Shown: positions 31,448-40,676, counted from the stretch's first letter. The stretch: 40,676 bases of DNA from Gordonia sp. (in: high G+C Gram-positive bacteria) (GCF_020438995.1 NZ_JAGQTN010000292.1:1-40676), one strand, 5' to 3'. The notes: a model not told the origin generated them from the letters alone. A program made the numbers and translations.

Positions 31448-34400
31448 TCAGTGTGGGGGCTTGCCCTTGGCCCAGGATTTGCGCCAGTCGAGTTCGATGC
31501 CGGAGACGTCGGTACCGCCGATGTCGAAGCCGCTGAAATGGTCGGTGAGGTAGCGGATGTCGTCGTGGTCGGGGCCGGCATCGCTGACCGAGACCAGGGC
31601 GAGGCGATGGCGGGTGCCGGTGTTGCGGCCGTGCAGGATCTCGTTGTAGGTGACGAAGAAGGTATCGGCGCCCTCGATACGGCCCTTCACCTCGATGAAC
31701 ACCGTCGGGCCGCGGACGCCGTCGGCGTCGGGGAGGGGAACCGAGCGGATGTCGTAGCCCTTGTTGTTGTGGGGCATCTCCTCCGGCTCGCGGCCGAGGG
31801 CGCGCTCAGCGGCCAGTACGGCGGCGACCGCGCGGGCGTCGGTGATCGTTGTGTCCTTGGCGTGCTTGGCCACCGCGCCACCGATCAGGCCGGCGGGGAT
31901 CACCAACATCACGGCGCTCAGCGTCGGTGGGCGAGCGGTGAGTGCGGCGTCCTTGGTGAGGTCGGCCATGCGGGCTTCGTGGCGGGCCTGCAGGTCGCGG
32001 GCCTGGTTCTGCAGCCGGTCGGGACTGTGCCGCAACCGTTTTCCGGCCTTGCCGGCCGCGATAGCCTCACGCAGGCGCGCGGCTTCACCGTCGAGGTAGT
32101 TGATCTGGGACACCAGCCGGGACTTCACCGCGGACCTGGTCTTCTCGATAGTTGGCAACAGTCGTTCCCGGACTTCGCGGAGGTGCTCGGGCTGTGCGAC
32201 GCCCGCGGCCCAGGTCATCGCCGCGACGTGTGCGTTGGCGGACACCTGCGTGCGGGCCTGGTCGGCGAGCGACCCGGCGCTGTCGGGGAGGGTCGTGAGA
32301 TCCAGGTGCGGCGCCGAACCGGCATCGGCGAGCACCGGTTCGTCGTCGGCGCCGGCAGTCACCGAGACAAACGCGAAGCGCTTGCTGACGGTGATGCCGT
32401 GGCCGTCGACGATCTCGCCGGTCATCGCGACGATCACCGAGGGCACCGTCCCCGGATCGGTCGGATCGAACAGCACCGCACCGTCACTCAACGCCTGCTG
32501 GCCGCGCTCGATGGTGACGTCGAGCAGGGTGTCCAGCAGCGGATGGCCGGGGGCGAGCAACTCGGCACGTTTGGATCCCGACACCGCGGCGGGCTCGAAT
32601 GTGACCCGCTCGTACGAGGTGACCACCGGGCGGCCCGCATGCTCGCGACGAACCGGCCGATGGCGAAGTGCCCCTGGCACATTCGAGATCTGATAGCGAG
32701 CCTTCTCGCGGGGCTTCACCCGCCCGCCCAACGCGCCGAACGCGTCGACGAAGAACTTCTCGATGTAGTGCGGCTGTAGCCTGCGTGCCGTCGCATCGTC
32801 CATCGCTCGGCGCAGCCGGTCCAGTTCGAGCGGTCCCAGCGTTTCCCTGGCCAGGGCGCGTCCCTCCACGAGTTCGGTGCAGCCGTCGGCCACCTGGGCG
32901 TCGACGACCCGCTCGATCTCCGCGATCCGGGCCGGGTCGTCGCCGTACCGGATCGCGTCCATCAGCAGTGTGCGCAACGGGGTTTCGCTGAACGCATCAC
33001 CGAGGACGTCGAACAGTCTGCCGCCGTAGGCCTTTCGTTGCCGCTCCATCTTGATCAGCAGTCGCTGATACACCTGTCCCTCGCGGGTCTGGTCGGCCAC
33101 CAGATTCCATAACCGGCACACCTTCTCCTGCCCGATCCGGTGAATCCGGCCGAACCGCTGCTCGAGCCGGTTCGGATTCCACGGCAGGTCGTAGTTGATC
33201 ATCAGGTGCGCGGCCTGCAGATTCAGGCCCTCACCGGCGGCGTCGGTGGCGATCAGCACCTGCCGGTGCGGCTCCTGGGTGAACTGTTCGCGGACGGCCA
33301 CCCGGTCGGTGCGGCGGGTGCCGCCGTGGATGGTGAGCACGGCGTCGTCGGAGCCGATGACATTGCGCACCTGTCGGGTCAGATAGTCGAGGGTGTCGCG
33401 GTGCTCGGAGAAGATGATCAGCTTGCGGGGATTTCCGTCGTCGTCGCGCAACAGTGAACGGTCGATGAGCAGTGACCGCAGCTCCGCCCACTTGCGGTCG
33501 TTGCCGCTGTCGCGGACATGCGTCGCCAATTCCACCAGGTTGTCGAGGATCGCGATCTCGGCGTCGAGTTCGGCGACCGTACGGGCGGCGGTGGCCGCGT
33601 CCACCACCTCTTCCTCGACGCGTTCGTATTCCTCGGCGCTGAACTCGTCGGGATCGTCGAAATCCTCCGGCTGGGGAACCCTGCCCGGATCGTCGGCGGC
33701 GGTGTACCGGCCCGCGGCCATATCGGCACGTTTGGTGGCCAAGCGGTCTCGGCGTCGTTGCAGACTCCGCAGAATGGCGTGGGTACTTGATGCCAGGCGT
33801 CGTTGCAGGACGGTCAGCGCGAACCCTACTGTTCGTCGTTGCGGCGAATCACCCTGTGAATCAACCCGATTCATCTCGTTGCGGACGTAGCCGGTCACCG
33901 CCTCGTACAGCTCGAGTTCGGCCTGGGACAGTTCGTACGGGACGGTCTCGGCGATCCGTTCGGGGAACAAAGGCTTACCGTCGAAGGTCAGCAGTTCCTC
34001 CTTCACCATCCGGCGCATGAGGCCGGTGGTGTCGGTGGATGTGGTCTCGCCGCGTGCCTCGCCCTCGAATCGGTCCGGGTCGAGCAAGGCCAGGAACGCC
34101 TGGAAACTCGTCTCGATACCCGAATGCGGGGTCGCCGTCATCAGCAGCAGATGCCGGCTGATCGAACCCAGCAGCTCGCCGAGCTCATAGCGGGAGGTCT
34201 TACGTAGCTCGCCGCCCCACCAGTTGGCCGACATGCGATGCGCCTCGTCGACCACGACGAGATCCCATTCGCTGCGGCTGAGAATCTCCTTCAGCTCGTC
34301 GTCGCGGGCGAGCTGGTCCATCCTGGCGATCAGCAGCGGATGGGCGGGGAACGGATCACCTCCCAGACTCGCGTTGATCAGCTCGCGGGTCAGGATGGTG

Positions 34401-34927
34401 GCCGATATCCCGAACTTGGAGTCCAACTCGTCCTGCCACTGCTCCACCAGACCGCCCGGTGCGACGATCAGCATTCGCGTCAGGTCGCCGCGCAGCATCA
34501 GTTCCTTGGCGTAGAGTCCGGCCATGACCGTCTTACCGGCGCCGGGGTCGTCGGCGAGCAGGAAGCGCAGCGGCGTGCGGGGGAGCAGTTCGCCATAGAC
34601 GGCCCGGATCTGGTGCGGCAGCGGCGAGATGTCGCTGGTGCCGACGGCCAGCATCGGATCGTGCAGTCCGGCCATCCGGATGCGCAGGGCCTCGGTGGCG
34701 AGTTTGAACTCGCGGGGGTCGGCGGTGAATGTCCAGGTTGTGGCGTCGTCGGAGACGATCTCGATACCGTCGAGGTCGCCTGCGAAGAACATTTCCTCGC
34801 TGATCGTCCCGTCGGTGCGGCGCAGGATCACCGTAGACGCGTCGGGGCCGAGCGGTTCCACCGCGACGACGGTGACGGGTTCGGGCCAGCGGCCCCGCAG
34901 CCGGATCTGCGGCTTGAGGTCGGCCAT
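31448..34927 (-). CDS. SNF2/DEAD-type helicase with C-terminal DUF3883 domain (BrxHII-like)
   Basis: The 1159-residue protein has an N-terminal RNA/DNA-binding region, Walker A DDPGAGKTVMAG (about 127), VVVDEAHRM (DEAH, about 227), LLMTATPHSG, and the C-terminal helicase lobe with LIIFSEHRDTLDYL and VLIATDAAGEGLNLQ, RFGRIHRIGQ. The last 110 residues have a DUF3883-like GYDI...IEVKGR (about 1056-1083). The ATG at 34927 is preferred; ATG 34948 lies inside operator O3 and is less likely. It is the third gene of the defence set, divergent from the XRE regulator. BREX type 3 and DISARM both use SNF2-type helicases. Confidence 0.88.
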   Translation of the reverse strand: MADLKPQIRLRGRWPEPVTVVAVEPLGPDASTVILRRTDGTISEEMFFAGDLDGIEIVSDDATTWTFTADPREFKLATEALRIRMAGLHDPMLAVGTSDISPLPHQIRAVYGELLPRTPLRFLLADDPGAGKTVMAGLYAKELMLRGDLTRMLIVAPGGLVEQWQDELDSKFGISATILTRELINASLGGDPFPAHPLLIARMDQLARDDELKEILSRSEWDLVVVDEAHRMSANWWGGELRKTSRYELGELLGSISRHLLLMTATPHSGIETSFQAFLALLDPDRFEGEARGETTSTDTTGLMRRMVKEELLTFDGKPLFPERIAETVPYELSQAELELYEAVTGYVRNEMNRVDSQGDSPQRRTVGFALTVLQRRLASSTHAILRSLQRRRDRLATKRADMAAGRYTAADDPGRVPQPEDFDDPDEFSAEEYERVEEEVVDAATAARTVAELDAEIAILDNLVELATHVRDSGNDRKWAELRSLLIDRSLLRDDDGNPRKLIIFSEHRDTLDYLTRQVRNVIGSDDAVLTIHGGTRRTDRVAVREQFTQEPHRQVLIATDAAGEGLNLQAAHLMINYDLPWNPNRLEQRFGRIHRIGQEKVCRLWNLVADQTREGQVYQRLLIKMERQRKAYGGRLFDVLGDAFSETPLRTLLMDAIRYGDDPARIAEIERVVDAQVADGCTELVEGRALARETLGPLELDRLRRAMDDATARRLQPHYIEKFFVDAFGALGGRVKPREKARYQISNVPGALRHRPVRREHAGRPVVTSYERVTFEPAAVSGSKRAELLAPGHPLLDTLLDVTIERGQQALSDGAVLFDPTDPGTVPSVIVAMTGEIVDGHGITVSKRFAFVSVTAGADDEPVLADAGSAPHLDLTTLPDSAGSLADQARTQVSANAHVAAMTWAAGVAQPEHLREVRERLLPTIEKTRSAVKSRLVSQINYLDGEAARLREAIAAGKAGKRLRHSPDRLQNQARDLQARHEARMADLTKDAALTARPPTLSAVMLVIPAGLIGGAVAKHAKDTTITDARAVAAVLAAERALGREPEEMPHNNKGYDIRSVPLPDADGVRGPTVFIEVKGRIEGADTFFVTYNEILHGRNTGTRHRLALVSVSDAGPDHDDIRYLTDHFSGFDIGGTDVSGIELDWRKSWAKGKPPH

Positions 34928-34940
34928 CGTCAGTGGTGCA

Positions 34941-34970
34941 CACATCATGATGTGCTGACAATACGTTGTG
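34941..34970. promoter_or_regulatory. island operators O3 and O4 between helicase and XRE genes
   Basis: O3 is a perfect palindrome, CACATC-AT-GATGTG, at 34941-34954. O4, GACAAT-AC-GTTGTG, is at 34957-34970. The centres are 16 bp apart. Both are variants of the CACAAC-N2-GTTGTG site at O1 and O2. They occupy the divergent promoter region. Confidence 0.55.
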
Positions 34971-34989
34971 TGTCCGACAAATTGGTTGG

Positions 34990-35358
34990 GTGCCTGCCCG
35001 AGAACGTGGATCCCTCGACTGGGGGACCTACGGAGATTCCGTCGCGCGCCGGCTCTCATTCATCCGGGGCCACCGGGGACTGTCCCAGGAAGAAGTGGCC
35101 AATCGGTCGGGGATGCACCGCAACCAGGTGTCCAACCTCGAACGCAATCATTCCAACCGTGATCCGTACATCGCGGACCCGCAGTTATCGACGATCTATC
35201 GGCTCGCGCTCGCTCTCTCCGTGCCGCCCGCGTGGTTGCTGCCCGATGTCGACCGGCCCGTGCAGCGGCGGTCGCCGGAGCAGGCGTCGAACAAGGCCGT
35301 GTCGGTGGTCGAGGCGGAGTTGGAGCGGTTGTTGTCGGAGCAGGAAGCCGAACGCTGA
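34990..35358 (+). CDS. XRE family helix-turn-helix regulator
   Basis: The product (122 residues from GTG 34990) has a Cro/CI-type DNA-binding domain at residues 19-84: RRLSFIRGHRGLSQEEVANRSGMHRNQVSNLER, then a long loop and PQLSTIYRLALALSVPPAWLLP. A helical tail follows with VSVVEAELERLLSEQE. A TTG at 34966 could start a longer form, but it lies in O4. Its position next to O3 and O4, and the same operator at all three transcription units of the island, make it the likely repressor or timer of the defence genes. Confidence 0.82.
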   Translation: MPARERGSLDWGTYGDSVARRLSFIRGHRGLSQEEVANRSGMHRNQVSNLERNHSNRDPYIADPQLSTIYRLALALSVPPAWLLPDVDRPVQRRSPEQASNKAVSVVEAELERLLSEQEAER

Positions 35359-35418
35359 CTGGTGTATCGGGGTGTGGTACTCGGGTTTTGAGGTGGTTGC
35401 GTCAGGTGTGGATGGTCG

Positions 35419-35468
35419 CCGGACCCTTCGTGACCCTCGCTCGTTCCTCGCTTCGGCCTCAGGGATCA
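35419..35468. repeat. dispersed repeat, copy 2
   Basis: This copy has the same end sequences as 29848-29904 (CCGGACCCTTCGTGAC and CTCAGGGATCA) with a different middle. It lies after the XRE gene, at the right edge of the island. Confidence 0.4.
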
Positions 35469-35670
35469 AGAAGGTTGGTTGCTTCGGGTTTGGTTGTTGA
35501 GAAGGTGGTTGCTTCGGGTTTGGTTGTTGAGAAGGTGGTTGCTTCGGGTTTGGTTGTTGAGAAGGTGGTTGCTTCGGGTTTGGTTGTCGAGAAGGTGGTT
35601 GCTTCGGGTTCGGGGGTTGAGAAGGTGGTTGCTTCGGGTTCGGGGGTTGAGGAGGTCGGTTGCTTTGGGA
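35464..35670. repeat. 30-bp minisatellite at the 3' side of glpK
   Basis: GCTTCGGGTT recurs at 35481, 35511, 35541, 35571, 35601 and 35631, exactly 30 bp apart, with partial units at both ends. The unit is Thr/Glu/Ala-coding in one minus-strand frame, but no gene start or other support exists. There are no unique spacers, so it is not a CRISPR array. Confidence 0.8.
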
Positions 35671-35679
35671 TCAAGGTAG

Positions 35680-37191
<1,512 letters not shown>

Positions 37192-37208
37192 GCCGCACAG
37201 TTTTACAC

Positions 37209-37556
37209 GCCCCGTCGGACATCGGGTCCGTTTGGGCTCGGCGGCTGCCGGACCGCGGTGTTGTACGTCTTGCCGGGTGTCGGGTGCGTTTGGGCTCGGC
37301 GGCGGGCGGAGCGCAGTGTTGTACGTCTTGCCGGGTGTCGGGTGCGTTTGGGGTTGGTGGCGGGCGGAGCGCGGTGTTGTACGTCTTGCCGGGTGTCGGG
37401 TGTGTTTGGGGTTGGTGGCTGCTGGAGCGCGGTGTTGTACGTCTTGCCGGGTGTCGGGTGTGTTTGGGGTTGGTGGCTGCTGGAGCGCGGTGTTGTACGT
37501 CTTGCCGGGTGTCGGGTGCGTTTGGGGTCGCGGCTACCGGGGCCGCGGTGTCCCGT
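37209..37556. repeat. 58-bp minisatellite in the glpK-glpD divergent region
   Basis: GTCTTGCCGGGTGTCGGG starts at 37267, 37325, 37383, 37441 and 37499, all 58 bp apart. A degenerate copy starts at 37209. It fills most of the region between the two genes. There are no non-repeated spacers. Confidence 0.85.
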
Positions 37557-37580
37557 GCTGTGGCGGGTGCCGGGTTCGAT

Positions 37581-37595
37581 TAGGCTCGGCAATCA
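37581..37595 (+). promoter_or_regulatory. leaderless -10 element of glpD
   Basis: TAGGCT at 37581-37586 lies eight bases before the glpD ATG, with no ribosome-binding site between them. This fits a leaderless glpD message starting at or near the ATG. Confidence 0.45.
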
Positions 37596-39337
37596 TGAGT
37601 GACGAGTTCAATCCGGACCGCCCCGCCGATATGGGACCGCTGTACCGCGACGAGGCGTGGCGCCGGTTGGGGTCCGAGCAGTTCGACATCGTCGTGGTCG
37701 GTGGTGGTGTGGTGGGTGTGGGTGCCGCACTCGACGCCGCCACCCGTGGGCTGCGGGTGGCGTTGGTGGAGGCCCGCGACATCGCCTCCGGAACGTCGAG
37801 CCGGTCGTCGAAAATGTTCCACGGGGGATTGCGATACCTGGAACAGCTCGAATTCGGTTTGGTCCGTGAGGCTTTACGGGAACGTGAACTGTCGCTGAGC
37901 ACGCTTGCACCACATCTGGTCAAGCCACTGCCATTCCTGTTCCCGCTCACCGGCCGGGTGTGGGAACGTCCCTACATCGGCGCCGGAATCTTCCTGTACG
38001 ACCGGATGGGTGGCTCCAAATCCGTTCCGGGACAAAAGCATGTCACCCGATCTGGGGCGCTGCGGGTGGCGCCCGCGCTCAAACGCAGCTCCCTGATCGG
38101 CGGAATCCGCTATTACGACACCGTCGTCGACGACGCCCGGCACAGCCTCACCGTCGCCCGCACGGCCGCCCACTACGGTGCGGTCGTCCGCACGTCGACG
38201 CAGGTGGTCGGGTTCCTCAAAGAATCCGACCGGGTGCTCGGGGTGCGGGTGCGTGACACCGACACCGGCGAGACCGCCGAGGTGCGCGGGCACTGTGTGA
38301 TCAACGCGGCCGGCGTGTGGACCGACGAGGTGCAGGCGCTCAGCAAACAGCGCGGTCACTTCAAGGTCCGTGCCTCCAAGGGCGTGCACATCGTGGTGCC
38401 CCGCGACCGCATCGTCAGCGAGACGGCGATCATCCTGCGCACCGTCAACTCGGTGCTGTTCGTGATCCCGTGGGAGACGCACTGGATCATCGGCACCACC
38501 GACACCGACTGGAACCTCGACCTCGCGCACCCGGCCGCCACCCGCGCCGACATCGACTACATCCTCGAACGCGTCAACGAGGTGCTGGTCACCCAGCTCA
38601 CCCATGACGACATCGAAGGCGTGTATGCCGGTCTGCGGCCGCTGCTGGCCGGTGAGGACGACGACACCTCGACACTGTCCCGCGAACACGCCGTCGCGGT
38701 GGTCACCCCCGGGCTGGTGTCGATCGCCGGCGGCAAGTACACCACCTATCGGGTGATGGCGGCCGACGCCGTCGACGCCTGCAACGACTACATCCCCACG
38801 CGGGTGGCCCACTCCATCACCGAGCGAGTGCCGCTGCTCGGTGCCGACGGCTACTTCGCCCTGGTCAACCAGTGCGAACATCTCGGCCAGCGATTCAACC
38901 TGCACCCGTACCGGATCCGCCGGCTGCTCAACCGTTACGGCTCCCTCATCGACGATGTGCTCCAGTACGCCGACGACGATCCGTCGCTGCTCGAACCGCT
39001 CGCAGTGGCCCCGCAGTACCTGCGCGTGGAAGTCGTGTACGCCGTGCGCAACGAGGCGGCACTGCATCTGGAGGACGTGCTGGCCAGGCGCACCCGGATC
39101 TCCATCGAATACGCGCACCGCGGTGTGGACTGCGCGCAGGAGGTGGCGGATCTGATGGCGCCGGCGCTGGGCTGGTCGGCCGAGGACATCGCCTACGAGG
39201 TGGACACTTACCGCGCCCGGGTGGAAGCCGAGATCGCCTCCCAGCGCGAACCCGACGACGCGTCGGCCGACGCCCTGCGTGCCTCGGCACCGGAGTCGCG
39301 GGGCCAGATTCTCGAGCCGGTGCCGGTCCCGGAGTAG
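37595..39337 (+). CDS. glpD: aerobic glycerol-3-phosphate dehydrogenase
   Basis: GlpD oxidises glycerol-3-phosphate to dihydroxyacetone phosphate and passes electrons to the quinone pool. The 580-residue FAD enzyme has DIVVVGGGVVGVGAALDAATRGL, the ASGTSSRSSKMFHGGLRYLEQ flavin motif, IINAAGVWTDEV-like INAAGVWTDEVQ, HWIIGTTDTDW and SIAGGKYTTYRVMA. The start ATG 37595 is set by the onset of family similarity; a reading frame through the upstream minisatellite is not part of the gene. Rv3302c (glpD2) holds this place in Mycobacterium. Confidence 0.96.
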   Translation: MSDEFNPDRPADMGPLYRDEAWRRLGSEQFDIVVVGGGVVGVGAALDAATRGLRVALVEARDIASGTSSRSSKMFHGGLRYLEQLEFGLVREALRERELSLSTLAPHLVKPLPFLFPLTGRVWERPYIGAGIFLYDRMGGSKSVPGQKHVTRSGALRVAPALKRSSLIGGIRYYDTVVDDARHSLTVARTAAHYGAVVRTSTQVVGFLKESDRVLGVRVRDTDTGETAEVRGHCVINAAGVWTDEVQALSKQRGHFKVRASKGVHIVVPRDRIVSETAIILRTVNSVLFVIPWETHWIIGTTDTDWNLDLAHPAATRADIDYILERVNEVLVTQLTHDDIEGVYAGLRPLLAGEDDDTSTLSREHAVAVVTPGLVSIAGGKYTTYRVMAADAVDACNDYIPTRVAHSITERVPLLGADGYFALVNQCEHLGQRFNLHPYRIRRLLNRYGSLIDDVLQYADDDPSLLEPLAVAPQYLRVEVVYAVRNEAALHLEDVLARRTRISIEYAHRGVDCAQEVADLMAPALGWSAEDIAYEVDTYRARVEAEIASQREPDDASADALRASAPESRGQILEPVPVPE

Positions 39338-39356
39338 GGGGGACGAAAGTCCCTTT
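39337..39356. promoter_or_regulatory. candidate DosR (DevR) box
   Basis: GGGACGAAAGTCCC (39340-39353) matches the core GGGACTWWAGTCCC of the DosR box at 13 of 14 positions. It lies just after the glpD stop, about 180 bp before the PNPOx-like gene. PNPOx-fold proteins are known members of the DosR regulon in Mycobacterium. Confidence 0.45.
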
Positions 39357-39531
39357 GAGCTGCGAAGACCCTCCGCCGTAGGGGTCGTCGGGGATACGAT
39401 TGACGGCGTGAGTTGGTCCGGCCTACCGGCCGGGTCGGCCGTTATCGTCGCTCACGGCCACGGGCGTCCGGAGACGTTCCCCGGTGTCCGCTCTCATCGA
39501 TGACGAGTGGCACGACCAAGGAGGCGCAGCG

Positions 39532-39954
39532 ATGACAGGCGAACCGATCACAGTGCTCAGCGACCAGGAATCCTGGGAGCTGCTGCAGTCGCAGGCCCTC
39601 GGCCGGATCGGGCTGAGCGTCGGCGGCGAACCCGACATCTTCCCGCTCAACTACGTCGTCGACGGCGAACGCGTCGTGTTCCGGACCGGTGAGGGCACCA
39701 AGCTCGCCGAACTGGCCATCAACGGCAACGTGGCCTTCGAGGTCGACAACTACGACGACGCCGGTGGGTGGAGTGTCATCGCGAAGGGAACGGCCGAGCG
39801 GCTGGAGTCGATGCGAGAGATCGACGCGGCAGACGAACTGCCGCTCAAACCGTGGGTGGCGACCATCAAGTACAACTACGTCGCGATCAACGTCTCCAGT
39901 ATCAGCGGTCGGCGGTTCGTGTTCGGGCCCGAACCCGAGCGCTACCCGGTCTGA
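39532..39954 (+). CDS. pyridoxamine 5'-phosphate oxidase-fold (flavin-binding) protein
   Basis: The 140-residue protein has the split-barrel PNPOx fold: LLQSQALGRIGLSVGGEPDIFPLNYVVDGERVVFRT, then AFEVDNYDDAGGWSVIAKGTAERL. Such proteins bind FMN, F420 or haem in actinobacteria. The ATG at 39532 is supported by AAGGAGG seven bases upstream, and the earlier in-frame ATG (39484) lacks a site. The 39357-39531 stretch holds only short frames. It converges on and overlaps the glycosylase gene by 13 bp. Hypoxic control is suggested by the DosR-like box. Confidence 0.85.
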   Translation: MTGEPITVLSDQESWELLQSQALGRIGLSVGGEPDIFPLNYVVDGERVVFRTGEGTKLAELAINGNVAFEVDNYDDAGGWSVIAKGTAERLESMREIDAADELPLKPWVATIKYNYVAINVSSISGRRFVFGPEPERYPV

Positions 39955-40676
39955 GAGATGGGCTGGCAGGTCGGGCAGAAGTAGATCGACCGGACCTGGT
40001 CCGGCGGGCCGAGCATCGTGCGCACGATCGGTGTTCGGCACCGTCGGCATGGTTTGCGGTCGCGGCCATACACCCAGAGGCGTGCGTTCGTGGACGTGTT
40101 GCCGGTGGTGACGCGGACCGTGCGGTCCTTGTTGGCCCACAACAGTCTTCGGCTCAGATCGACCATCGGCGCCACCTGTACATCGGCTACCGGGGTGGCG
40201 GGATGGACGCCGCGCAGGAAGCAGATCTCGCTGCGATACTCGTTGCCCACGCCGGTCATCAGTCGCTGATCGAGCAGGGCCTCGCCGATCGGGGTGTCCG
40301 GATGGGCGGTGATCCGGTCGGTCGCCTCCACCGGATCCCAGTCGTCGCCGAGGAGATCCGGTCCGAGATAGGCGAGCGTCGCATCGGGATCGGTGAGTAG
40401 CTCGACGATGCCCAGTTCGAATCCGACGGCCTCATATGTGCTGGTGCGCAGGATGATTCGCGCCTTGTGTGCGGGCTTGCGCCAGCGGGTGCCGACCCGG
40501 TGAATGTGCCACTCGCCCTCCATCTTCAGGTGCGTGTGGATGCTGACGGCCGGTTGCGTTGCGGTGGCGGCGATGTCGATGAGCAGGTGTTTTCCGCGTG
40601 ATCGGACCGCGGCGATCGTGCGTCCGGACAGGTCTTTGGTTGCGAGCGCGGGCACACGGAACTGGCTGTAGCGCAA
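39942..40676 (-). CDS. nei: Fpg/Nei family DNA glycosylase (N-terminus outside the window)
   Basis: This bifunctional glycosylase/AP lyase removes oxidised bases. The window holds the last 244 residues. Visible are FRVPALATKDLSGRTI, RGKHLLIDIA, HLKMEGEWHIH, LMTGVGNEYRSEICF (the helix-two-turn-helix) and a C-terminal zinc finger CRRC...CPTC. The catalytic N-terminal Pro-Glu lies upstream of the window edge, so the first codons shown are internal. Position near glpD fits Mycobacterium Rv3297 (nei). The stop lies within the PNPOx gene. Confidence 0.86.
   Translation of the reverse strand: MRYSQFRVPALATKDLSGRTIAAVRSRGKHLLIDIAATATQPAVSIHTHLKMEGEWHIHRVGTRWRKPAHKARIILRTSTYEAVGFELGIVELLTDPDATLAYLGPDLLGDDWDPVEATDRITAHPDTPIGEALLDQRLMTGVGNEYRSEICFLRGVHPATPVADVQVAPMVDLSRRLLWANKDRTVRVTTGNTSTNARLWVYGRDRKPCRRCRTPIVRTMLGPPDQVRSIYFCPTCQPISQTG

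Noticed and set aside
20423-35358. Canonical BREX or DISARM system
   Set aside because: PglZ, BrxA and BrxF (BREX) and the DUF1998 gene drmB, drmA and drmC (DISARM) are absent from the window, so only a related system is claimed.

Overview
The window looks like the chromosome of a high-G+C actinobacterium of the order Mycobacteriales, most likely Gordonia or a close relative. From memory, the core genes follow the order of Mycobacterium tuberculosis H37Rv Rv3319-Rv3297: sdhBADC, cdd, deoA, add, an Rv3311-like gene, upp, an AmiA1-like hydrolase, an Rv3304-like gene, lpdA, glpD and a Nei-type glycosylase. Leaderless-looking starts, a candidate iron box and a candidate DosR box also fit this lineage.

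Positions 1-11,200 are housekeeping. They hold the tail of an unknown protein, a Uma2-family nuclease-like gene, the succinate dehydrogenase operon sdhCDAB on the minus strand, and a divergent nucleoside-salvage operon cdd-deoA-add. An acidic Rv3311-like gene, an EspC-like plus NlpC/P60 pair of type VII secretion character, and upp follow. Positions 11,200-18,700 hold a TetR regulator, a DUF1272 zinc protein, an ABC ATPase, a membrane-anchored protein, an enoyl-CoA hydratase-like gene overlapping an M20 amidohydrolase gene, a gamma-glutamylcyclotransferase-like gene, an AlkD-like gene and lpdA.

From about 18,700 to 35,700 the conserved order is interrupted by an accessory island. It begins with a MITE-like element bounded by perfect 16-bp inverted repeats. 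Its core is a defence module spread over three transcription units: a HEPN/DUF499 ATPase, a DUF1156 adenine-type DNA methylase, and a SNF2-type helicase with a C-terminal DUF3883 domain, plus a divergent XRE regulator. Near-palindromes of the form CACAAC-N2-GTTGTG sit at all three promoters, which suggests one regulator coordinates the whole set. The parts resemble BREX type 3 components, but no PglZ, BrxA or BrxF gene is visible. Between the core genes lie two DUF559 cassettes (one internally deleted) flanking the ATPase gene, a VapBC-like pair, a DUF3800-like gene broken by a stop codon and followed by a structured RNA-like segment, a PD-(D/E)XK toxin-like gene with a small partner, and an AAA/DUF4143 ATPase preceded by five direct repeats with an exact 22-bp period.

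Conserved order resumes at glpK and glpD, which diverge across a 58-bp minisatellite. A 30-bp minisatellite lies at the 3' side of glpK. The window ends with a PNPOx-fold protein below a DosR-like box and a partial Nei/Fpg glycosylase. No rRNA, tRNA or CRISPR array was seen.
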